A stretch of DNA of 64,000 nucleotides, taken from Trachythela sp. YZ-2020. Its lineage: Eukaryota; Cnidaria; Anthozoa; Malacalcyonacea; Clavulariidae. Position 1 is the first letter of the stretch. Every line of letters begins with the position of its first letter. Under the pieces are notes generated by a model, which saw only the letters and a program-made list of their open reading frames with translations, made no database searches and was not told the origin of the DNA. Location of the stretch: positions 6,088,501-6,152,500 of the forward strand of contig JADLSH010000388.1 in NCBI GenBank assembly GCA_016169945.1. Reading direction: 5' to 3'. The position numbers were made by a program, and so were the translations under genes. Positions 27,301-39,300 of this stretch are shown here, one piece after another.

Positions 27301-30300
27301 TGATTGAAACTCCTCGTTGATATGCTTCCCATTCTAACCATTCGATTGCCATCTTACCACTGAACCGATTCTTGAATCCATCTTCCTCCAGACGCCTGGT
27401 ATATTGCCCCGTTGGCATGTCCTGCATGATAGCCCAAAGGTAAAGTGCGTTTGCGTCGTATCCGACCACCTTTTTGCATGGTTTTGCGTCTTGTCCTTTC
27501 GCACACATCTCGACATTACGAATGTTTGTCTTATCCTTTTCATGGTATCTGTTGAAAATAATGCTCGGCCCGCCGACATTGTTGTCTTTCATCGTATAAT
27601 AGAGATCTTTGTCTTTCTCCGAGAATAACGAGAAATATGTATTGGGCACGTTTGAAAATAAATATTTCATTGTTAGACCAGGCACACTTACACCGTCTTT
27701 AAACATATCTATATCTCTTTCTTTCCAAAAATCACTCATTTTATCAATCGCTTCAAGGAAAGGCACCACATCGCGGTTGTTGTACCACACGAGGAAATCG
27801 CGGAAACTTGTCATTCTGTTCTCATCCCATACGCGCTGACAATAATCATACTGTTCGTCCGTAATATCCGTACCGGATAAGGTAGAATGGAAAGCTTGCT
27901 GCGATGGTAAACTGGGAAAGTTCAGTTTATCGATTGAGTCGACCCACTCGTACGGGAAATAGCCTTTCGCCTGTGAACACTCGTACGCTTTCAGAAACTG
28001 TTCATAATTGAAACCAGGAGCCAAGTAGTTTGTGATATCGAGAAACTTTAAGTGCAATGTTTTCGCACATATGATTATTGTTTCTCTTTATCACAAATTT
28101 GACAGACTCATGTTTGACCAGATGTGTGAAGAAGGGGTTCTTAGCGGCGTTGATATCATACTTTCCCGAGTTGAAGCCAAGGACTGGTAGTTCCATCATA
28201 TATTCCATTAATTTCTCCTGTAATTTCTCCAACGGGTGAACTTTCACGTCTTCTTCTTCGTTCGCCTCCACAACGTCTGCTTCGCTCGCCTAAAACACAG
28301 AGAAGGATAATAAATATAAATATTATAAACAAGACGTAGTAGGTAAAATATATCTACTTTACCTCATGTCCATCCATTTCAAGTAGACATTGAACCATGT
28401 CCTCAATCATAGCATCTTCCTCGGTGCATGCTGTAGACTCGTTCACTTCGCTCAACTAAAACATAGAGAATAATAATAAGTACAAAATTTATATAAAATA
28501 TGTAATAGGTCAACTACCGGGTGTCCCAAAAAAAACTGGACAGTGTTTGATTTAATATAACGTAAAAACTATAAAAGGTATTGCACTGAAATAAAGACCA
28601 TTCTATGCAGAAAGGGCTAACTTAGATTTTGATATATAACACTTGAATTTACGTACAATATTGACTGCGCTATTGATGTTTGAACCCTGAACTACTGTTT
28701 TTGAAAATGCCAAAAATTAGCATAAAACAGCCTTATAATTACCGATGTAGTTATACCTGTTAAATAATAAATATTTCTTTTTGGTAAAAGGCCTAGGAAT
28801 GCATGAACCAATTTTTTATATCAACATGAATTATTGTACAGTATTACTTAATTTTTATTCACACGTGTTTAACAAGACCGACAAAAGAGTAAATTTGCTA
28901 GAAAATAATCTCAAAGAGGCAATGTTTCAAATTAGTTTAATTAGCCACTTTTTACCGGGTTTTTACCAATTCCTAAAACGCATTCCAAATTCAAACAGTT
29001 GTATCTCGCTCAATATTGCATGTAAATTCAAGTGTTATATACTAAAATCTAAGTTAGCCCTTTCTGAATGGAATGATCTTTATTTCAGTGCAATACCTTT
29101 TATAGTTTTTACGTTACATGAAATCAAACACTGTCCAGTTTTTTTTGGGACACCCGGTATATATACACATACCTCGCTGTTGGATATTCGTTCGTTGATT
29201 AGATCAAACACATCTCCAAATCGATCCAACAATAATCCATAACTCTCTTGGCTTATCTCAACCAAATAGTCCACAAATCGTTTGATCATATCCGCCGTGT
29301 TACCAGAGGAAACAAAACACTTGGGCTCTTCGTATCCTGGTACATTGGAGCATACTGATACACTCAATGGTATATGCTCAGCTTCCCATGTAAGTTTCGC
29401 CGTGTTTCTCAGGTGTTGTGATTGGCGTTGAAAGTAGCACTCGAAGTCAAACGTTGCACGATACGGGAAGTACTTTAAATCTTCAGGGATCTCGATACCT
29501 TCGTCTGCGAGTAAATCAAAGATTGTTTGTGGAAGTTTATAGACACCGCCAGGGAATACATGACGAACAGTAGCTTCACATGTTTTCTCGTGTCTGTTGA
29601 GAGCCCACGCATTTTTCCACAATTTATCACATTTACAACAACAATATGATTTGGAGTACATCGACAAGTTTTTTATATAGCTAAAATGGCTCCCGTAGAG
29701 GTTCAAGTACATTGTATTGGCATAGGTACGGTGCGATCGCTGGATGAGCTGAGCCACAATTTTTGTCTGGTCGTTCTCTTCATCGTAAAGTTCAACAAGA
29801 CGATACACGTATATATTCAGTTCAAATAATTTTTCCAAGTCCGGTAACTCCTCGAGTGTCACACCTTCAAAATCATCATCATCCTCAGCATACCGTTCAA
29901 AATAATGTCGAGTATCGCGTTCGAGATTGCTCGAGTGACATCCACGATGCATAGCCAAACAACGGAAGAAACACAATTTGTCCTCGTAAGGTAGACCAGT
30001 TTTTTTACAACAATCTAACGACACAATGGCAGGATTATCCAACACACGGCGAGGTAAGCGGGTACTACGTCCAATCGGATGTTCGCGAAGCTTCGTTATA
30101 TAAAACGTCGCGTTGGTAATATCCACAACGACCCACTTCGAGTTGGGTCGTTGTTGTCGAGCCCATTCGAAGATATCCAAGTTTTGTAAAGCTTCGCGTA
30201 CTTGATCTAAATCCTCGAGGTTACGTATTTGGAACGGTACCTCGAATACACGGTTGTTGTTGATAGAGGAGTGGTGGTATTGGAATTGTTCTGTCTCGTT

Positions 30301-33300
30301 GTTGAACAACACGAATCCAAACGATACGTTTAGCTTGAACACCGTAGTTTGGTCGTGGAATATATGATCTACGTATTGTACAAGTTGACTCATATCCATG
30401 GAATTCAGACGATAATTGTACCAGTCCTGGACTCGGTTGCCACGACTTTGACGGGTTCGAATAGCACGCCAATGTTGCCGGTGTAATTGAGAGGGGAGAT
30501 TAGCTGGTGGTATAATTGGGTCTTGGGTAAATGGGTTGGGTTGGGCAGTAGATGTCGAAGCTCCTTGAAAAGGAAATTAATCTCAAGAAGATAACAAACA
30601 CCCGATTCGGAAATTTTAAACGCCAAGAGGAAACAAACCTATAATGTGCAATGTACATAAGTCTTACACCTTTAACGATTATAGCAGTATACTAAATAAG
30701 TATATTAAATCTTTATAAAAGAAACTATATGTGACTTGGTAAAAACACACTACGATCAGCGAAGCATAAAAAGTTAATTACTTCTTAATGACTCTTTTCG
30801 AGGATTAGTGATATTCAAATTACACTTAGCAACGTTAGGATAGTAACCATGTTAAACTATTCAAGTCAAACCTTCCTACCTTCGTTAACAACTGTAGGCG
30901 TTGAGGCTCCTTCGTTCACAGCCGTAGACGTCGATGCTCCTTCATTTACAGGTGTAGAATCCGTCGTCTTTGCTCGCTTCCCTTTGCTTGCTGTGGGACC
31001 ACGCTTACGTTTCCCAGCACCGACCTGATGGACCTCGCGTTGATGTGCTTGCAGTGGGAAGATGTTGCGAAACGTCTCGCCACACACGTTACAGGTATAC
31101 TCACGCTCGCCACCTCGTCTCTCGTGTATTTTCATATGCCTTGTAAGATTACCCTTGAAAAATAAAATAAAATAAATAAACACTATAGTTCAAGATTATA
31201 TAAGAATATACCCCTTTTAATTATATACCTTTCGACCAAATTTCTTGTGACATCTCACACACTCGAAGGACTTTTCTTGGTGAATTTTCTCATGTCGTTT
31301 CAACTTGTTTCTCGATGCAAAGTCTTTTCCACACTCTTCACAGGTAAACGGTCTCTCTCCGGTGTGTAATCTTCGAACATGTCGGGTTAGGTCATGAGAA
31401 CGCGTGAAAACTTTACCACACTCATTGCAAGGAAAGCTTTTAGGTTTAACCGCTGGGGCGCTCTCTACGTCGTCTTTCCAATCATTCCAGTCGGCGAGAA
31501 CTTGTTCCTGGGTTTCAGGCGACCAACTAGCGACCATATCTTCAACCGCCAACGAACAAAGCTGACGATTAATCTCTTCGTCCTCCAGATCAGCCATGAA
31601 CTGATCTCTCCTATACATTATAAATTGTATTAACAAGATTGTATAAACAAGACATAAAACCACAAATGTCAACTTACCAAATATTTTCTTGTTGATCCAT
31701 TGTATATTCTTCTCACGAGTAAAATCCAAAGTACTAAAGCCAGTAAGCTGCTGCTGTAATCGTTGTCGAAACGGACTGTGTTTGGAACAAGACGCTTGGG
31801 AATTTTATACGGACGCTATAGCTATTGTGATGGTTCATCTTAATGATTGTTTCGCCCAAACAAGCCTTTTGACTTAATCCCTTAATGAGTTAAGCTATTG
31901 TGTCTTTAGTTTACATTAGCAACAAATACATCAAAATATTTATGTTTCTAACGCTTTAATGTTTGTAAATCTCTCTTGTATAGGTTTTACTAAATAAACG
32001 CTTGAAAACTTATTAGTATTGGTCGACTCAGAAAGAAATACTTCACTAGATACGAGATTGAAGGAGTTTATAAATCTCGCGACAACAAACCCATATATTT
32101 TTGCACACAGAATATGCTGAACTCAACATAATGACTGTCTTGCCCAAACGCGCCTTGTATATCATCATGACGTTAATACATAATTAATGAATGTTAATGA
32201 TGAGTTGTGTTTGCGGCCCCCTATATGATAGTGTTTGCGGCCCCCCTTGTATACTAATTAGTGTTGTTTGCGGCCCCCTTGCATACTAATTAGTGCGCCC
32301 CCCTGCGGCCCCTCAAAAAAGGGGGTTGTCTGCGGCCCCCTTGCATACTAATTAGTGCGCCCCCCCCCCCTGCGGCCCCTTGCGGCCCCTCAAAAAAGGG
32401 GCTCGAAAACCACATACACTACTACTTGTGATGATCCAGTTGGTAATGGATACTGAGTGATTTCTTCTTACAATAGCAATTCTATTTTAGTGATGCTAAT
32501 GACAGGATAAGAGTGTTATCTGTGAAAGCATCTCTTTCTATGTTGTGCTCTGGAAGACAAGTTGATAAGTTGAGATGTGAGTTCAGTTGTATGATGCAAT
32601 GATAGCTACAAATCAAGGTTTAATTTGACCACTTCCAAGACAATTTGAATTATAACTTAATCTTAACTACAGTACTTGTATTTAGATGTATTTTCTCAAG
32701 TCTCAGAACAAAATGGAAAGTTAAATTTCACCAAATTCGAAGGGTACTTAAAAGAAATCTTAAAGGTATATGCAAGTTTTATGTTGCATAATCTGGTCTT
32801 GTGTTTCGTTTTTCTCTTCTTTGGATTGACACTTTTTTCTTAAACATCAGCTTCCTGAGGCTGTTGGTGAATCTCCCACATTTGGTTTCAATGAAGACGT
32901 AGTGAATTCGTTCTTTAGGCCTACTGGGGTAGGTATACAGTATACACTGATAGTTCTATAAAGACTACACAACATAAATATCGATGAAGATTATCTGATT
33001 TTATTGCCTGATTGATTTATTGACTCATTGATTTATTGACTCATTGATTGGTTTAATTAAAGATCAGATAAACTTTTAGGCATTAACTCGAGAACCTTCA
33101 CGATTAATTTAAGCTCTATGTATTTCTTTCAATTTTTCTATCTTAAACTGAAATGAAAATGTGATTGAAATTCGAGTATAAAAAATTGCAACAATTTATT
33201 TTAAGTGAGTGTGAGATAACATGTGTTCTATTGGATTATATTTAAGCGTAAAGGCATGATGTAGAGAAGTACCGTATAATGTTAAATAGATATATAAAAC

Positions 33301-36300
33301 TTGTAAATAAAGTATATATATATATTATAAAATAGAATATTTTATCTTTATATAGCCCCTAAGACAAGATTCAACAACTTTAGAACATTTTCTTGACTGT
33401 ATTTTGGCCAGTGATCCTCCACCTTCGTTGTTGTGGCTCACAGCTTTTCATAAAATTTTCTATGCATCAAGAAGTATGTATTCTATATTATGCATTCTAC
33501 TTTTACCATACTTCTTCTTTCAATTCCTACTTTTACAATATTTCTTCTTTCCAACAATCGTTACCAGAGGTGTTTTGTATATAGTTTCTAAATACAGTAA
33601 ATACTCTACTTTTACGATAATTCTTCTGTCCAGTCATCTTTATCAGTGCTTGAAATATATGTTTTTATATAGCCAAGCATGATGTTGCTTGTAAAGTATG
33701 TAAGAAATCTCCGTTCAAAGGTCTACGGTATAAATGTCTACGCTGTGTTGGCTATACTTTATGCCAGGTAATAAATTATTTCCATTCTATCTGTGAAATG
33801 TACAGTAATAATCCAAAGTTGACTGTCACAATGTTTGTCAATGGAGCTTGTTGAAAGATGGAGTTGGAATATTCTTCCTAGCAAGCTAGAAGAGTCTACA
33901 GGGCACTCAGGGACATACATACTGTACCTCTGCCAGCAAACAAAGTCAAGTATTCATGTATAAATTACACATGCACTAATTACACGTTCAGTTCTTTTTA
34001 GCTTAGACAAGCTAGACAAACTTTTGTGTAAATTTTTCTTCCAAATTGAACCAAAATTTAATCGATATGTCCTTGGCCTATTACAGTACCTCCACGAATT
34101 TTCGTATTAAAATGGTATATGCTTATACACAGACACACAGACACACCCAGGTGAAAGCATAATCTCCTGGTGGAGATCATTAAATTTGACATAATTTTTA
34201 GGATTGTTTCTGGAGAGGAAGAGTAGCTGGAAGTCATGCTGCTGATCACGATACGAGGGAATATTCAACATGGGTAAGGCAGCCTTTGATCTTATGTCGT
34301 AATGAATATAATCTTTTGTTATTTGACATTACTTTAGGGAAGCAATGTGGCAGATGCGGTTAGCGCGCTGTCCCTTACCACCTCTGACTTAATTAGGCCT
34401 GCTATACTGCTGGTCGAGGGCAGGGATTTACTTAGGTTGGGTAAGGGTAACGTCCCTGTGCTTGATAAACTCATGTAAGTAGAGATTGGTTGGTTCTCTC
34501 CTGTGCTTCGAGGGTTCTTCTCCGGGTACTCCGGTTTTCCTCCCTCGCTAAAAACTAACCCTTAGAAACCTTTGTCAATTGGGCTGTAAAACCTGTTATT
34601 AAGGCTTTCCGTCCACCTCAGAGTGGAAATTAAAACATAACAAACTTACTGTTCGTTGTATGTGCTAACATAATTTGCTTGTGAAGGCCATAATTGAAAA
34701 ATATTTTAACGTATTTCAGAATGAAGGAGAAAAAGGAACTCGACTTTCAGCTGGCAAGATAACAGATCCCTTACCACCCAAAGTACCAGACTATCCAGAG
34801 GAACCAAACCCTGATCAGACCATGGACATGACAAATATTGTGTAAGCTTTAAGTTATTGTATTTCTTATAAAGTTATTGTTTTCAATGTTTCAGCTTGTG
34901 TATTTCTTTTACCAGTCCGTCAATCCAGAATGATTACTCGGCCATGAATGGTGTTTCACACTCCACACCAAGCTCGTCAGGCAAGCTGAGTGATCCAGAC
35001 AGCGCAGACTCCAGGTCAGTCGAGTCATGTATTAAGCACCGAGCGAAATCGTTGTAGAATTCCTAGACATCTAGTATATGCAGTACAGTATATGCAGGCA
35101 TCTGAATGACAATCTCGACCAATACTGTACCTGTTCGACGATGTGAAATGGTCTGGATCACAGTCTTTACTGACTGTAGACTAGAGATATATAGACACTC
35201 TATTACATCGCGGTCACCTCTTGATATGCATGTTCACGACAGTTACGACTACTGGGAGCCAGGCTTTAGTAACAGAGGATCATTCTTCGAAAAATCCTAT
35301 GTTTTTATGATTTTTTTAGGATGGACGATGAACATAAACTTATTGCACGTTATGCTGCCAGGTAAGGTTGCATCCAAACGGCTTACAAACGGCTGTCTTT
35401 CCCACTGACCCAAGCTACCCCGGTGACCCATGAGATGCCTGCGGAGGAGGCTATCTTTCCATATTGATATTAATTTTTACCAGGCGTTTTTCTATAAAAT
35501 AACGATATATATAATTTCTATATATTAATACATTGTAACATAATGTAACAATTCAATTTTGCCTCTTGATAAAATATATTTCACTAATATCGCTTTAATG
35601 ATTTCCGAAATATTTAATAAAACCATTAATTTACAATCAATGCCTTGTTAATATTATTTTTCTAGACTGGCAGAAAATACCGATGGAGCGCCAAATGCGA
35701 AGAAGACACCAGCTGAACTCCGAGAGGACCTTGAACAGAATAAAGCAAAACGAAAAATCATTAACGACTTACAGTCTACCAACAGGTAATCCTATATATA
35801 TATATCAAGAATGGATCCCAGCTGAGTGAGTGAGTGAGCGAGCGAGCGAGCGAGTGAGTTAGTGAGTGCCCAAAGGCCTTGTAATATCTGTTTGATTTAG
35901 TAAAGCCCAAAAATAGATTTCATAAAGAAATTAGTACCCAGTAAATCCATCCTTGTTTTATACTTCATAGGGAATTGCTCGAAGAGATTCGAAATCTTCG
36001 CGAAGTACGCGAAGCTGCCGCTGACCAACCAAACGGGACAACAACAGACCCAACTCAGATGGAGGAACTAAAAGGATTACGTCAGAAGAAGGATGAACTT
36101 GAGCTTCGGATGAGCGCACTACAGGAGACTAGGAAGGAGTTAATGTCGCAGCTGGAAGGACTGATGAGTATATTGAAGGTTAGTGTTTTTGAAATCATCA
36201 ATGTCATATATTTGTACAGGATGACCTCTTCAGCTTAAACAACTGCTATCAACGAGTGTCCTGTGGGCTGTACTAGGTGGAAATACAACTAGGAAACTGC

Positions 36301-39300
36301 CTAAAATTTAACCCCATTCTGCATTCTGGGTAAACTTAATCCCATTTTGGTTAAAATTACCCCATTATGGTTAATGTTTAGTGTTTAAATACTTCTATAA
36401 CTATAATTATATTGTATTGTAGAGCTTCAAACACAGAGAACAAAGTGGATTAATGGTGTTCGAATCATGTTTTATCTTTTCTGCACTTAAATCTTTTCGT
36501 TCCCTCACATAGCCTATAATCATGTAATCTAAAGTTCAGCACTTCATTAATGTATTTCAAATTTTCAATGGCATTATTATGGGTGACTTTGACTACATTG
36601 GTCTATTCTGCACCAGATTATCCAATGATCAATATTTCTATTACGCTATTCTCTGACCATAACCTTCAACTAATGCAGTAGGTTCTTTCATCATAAATGC
36701 TAAAACCTACCTCCTATGCCTTATAACTGTTTATCATGTAATATAGCCTACTGTACACCGCGAAATCTTTGGAGTTTTTGTCACCATTAATCTGCACTGT
36801 TCTATGTGTTTAGTTCCTAAGCTTCTTAGATTAAACTTTAATCCTGATTCAAAACGACCATTAATCCGCTCTGTTCTCTGTGTTCTAGGCAGAGCATCTT
36901 TGAGTCTTGGGGAAGATGGATTCTTAGTGTGGGAACTTTCTCTACCCAATTTCCCGTGGATATTTTGGAAGGTTTTTTATGAAGCCTCAGGCGAAGATCT
37001 TATAAATATATAGGAAAATTGTCGGTTCATGCCGTGGCGTAAAGAACTGTATTTCAATATATACATGTATAGTATAAAGAACTGAACTTTTAGATGGTTT
37101 CAACTCGTACTAATAGTTTTTAGCAAAAGTTAGAAGATATATTAATCTGTTGATAGGGTATTAATTTGTTACTGTAAGTGTCAAGTATAAAGTGTATGAC
37201 TTTAGAACATACCATTTTTACTAAACAAGTACTTATAGTCAAAACTTGTTTTAGGAGATGGGGCTAATTATCGTAGTAAACTCCCAGCTATAGCGGAAAT
37301 TCGGGACACTATTTATAGGACTAGCTCTACGCGATATTTCAATAAAAACAAGGCGAAACATTGCTACAATATTTCACTGTGTTAAAATTAAACAACGTCT
37401 CATCTTGTTTTTACTCAAATATTGATGTAGGACATGTGCTTTTCTCATGAAATGGAAAGGGAGCTAGGGTTATGCATATATACCATAACTTAATGTGGTA
37501 TACTGTATGTTACGCATCTTATACGTTTTAGATTTTAACTTTTTAATTATTAATGTCGAGGTGGAATTAGTTTATAACATAGAGCATATAGTGTTTGAGA
37601 TTTATATAATGAACATTTTATAGGTGTACATTTTATATTGAGTCATAATGAGTTCTTTCTATGTTTATAAATATAATATTTGCATTGGTTTGTGAAAAAC
37701 ACCATTTTTATTTATTATTGCAAAGTTTTCGATCCGTGAGCCCGGATCTTCATTGATAATACATAATTCATTAATAATATTATTATCATTACTAATATTA
37801 GTAATATTAGAAATATCAATAATATTACTATTATTAGTACTGATTATGATCCGTGCTTACGGATCTAAAGCGTCGCGATAGTAAATAAAAGGAATGATCC
37901 AGCTTGATATGGTATAGTGGAGGGGGGGGGGGAGCTGCTGAGCGGCCGCTGCTCACGAGGAGCCCTGGCAGCTTATTGATAAATAAGATTGCCTAGATAG
38001 TCACAGGTCCCCAATCCAAAATTTGGATTTGATACGGAAATTGGCAACCCTCCTGCACCCCCTTGGCCAAAGATAGGAGGGGTGTGCACCCCCCAGTAGG
38101 GGTGCGAACCCCCAGTATTCCCCCCATATTCTACAAACAGGCCGATTTATGTACTGTATTTCACTGTTTGAAACGATGAAGATGCACAGTCATATAGGAT
38201 TTGAATTAATAATCATGTCAGGATCATGAATTTCTGGCTTCAATTTATTGTAACATACATTAAAGACCCGATTGTATTCTATTGTTGAATGTAATCACTG
38301 TGGAAAGTCGAAGGTGCAATGTTTATGAACTTATGGTAATGACTAAAAGAGATGGACGTAGGGAGTTTACAAGATAGTTCCAAAATTAAACTCAGAGTTC
38401 GCGTTAGTGTTACTGTCGGGATTGGTTAGGATTACGTGTAGGGTGAGGGTTAGGGTAAGGTTTAGTATTGTAGCAAGCGCCTGGGTGTTGCTTATTTCAC
38501 ATTTTAACGATCTTGAAATCAGCCGCCATCTTGAAAACCTCCCTCTCGTCCATCCCCTTTAGTAACTACCGCAAGGTTATGAATGGCAGCGAACTTGCTA
38601 TGGCATACATTATGGCACCCAATGGAAAAACATGAAAGATACACAATATGACTTTTTACACATCGCTCTGTGTCCGAAATTGCGTCGCAAATTGCAGCAA
38701 AGATTGCCTCGTGCAATGTGGCCTTAAGATAGGGGTTTCCACAAGATGCTCGGAATTTCCCAAAAAAATGCTTGAAAAATCTTGAAATGTTGCTCAAATT
38801 ATGCTCTACTTTTCCAAAAAGATGCTTGATTTTTAGAAAGTTGCTCTATGTTGCTGATCACATGCTTTGCGAAATTTAGCACATTTTCATGTATAGTTGC
38901 TGTTTGTACGCAAAGGAGATGTTGCACAGGGCGATTTTCAAGGACGAACTGTAATTTCTTCGCCATCTTCGCTTATACATAGCTTATACATAGCTTATAC
39001 TTTCCTAATCACTCCAACTTTCCGCCATTTAAAAAAAAAAGAAATTAGAATAAGTACAGTGCTTCTACTTTCCAAAGTGAATTTTCCCCTTTTTGTCCTA
39101 AATTTGATCGAAATTTCATTCAAAAAGTATTGAAATTTCCTTCATAAAGTTTGGTGAAATCATGGATTATAAAAATGACTTACAGTTATTGTAGTGTGGT
39201 TGTCATGTGCGGTAGTGCGATGCATCGCACAAATTAGCATACCATGACTTACAGTGATTGTAGTGTGGTTGTCATGTGCGGTTGTGCGATGCATCGCACA

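Larger units (their letters stand above)
17470..32426. mobile_element. Polinton/Maverick (adintovirus-like), 14,957 bp, nearly complete but frameshifted
   Basis: Ends AGTAGTAGTG...CACTACTACT with about 315-bp inverted repeats, flanked by TGTGAT at 17464-17469 and 32427-32432. A 6-bp duplication and AG...CT ends are standard for Polintons. It carries integrase, protease, packaging ATPase, minor and major capsid genes and a protein-primed family B DNA polymerase. The two gene blocks converge near 23330, where opposing AATAAA signals lie at 23362-23367 (+) and 23341-23346 (-). About ten frameshifts are visible. It is an old endogenous copy in the germline, not evidence of an active virus. Confidence 0.95.

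Noticed and set aside
28781..29242. 153-codon frame within the nested MITE
   Set aside because: It runs through the inverted repeat and into the polymerase exon on the wrong strand; no similarity recognised.
31394..31633. Plus-strand frame over the C2H2 fingers
   Set aside because: Shadow of the minus-strand zinc-finger exon.
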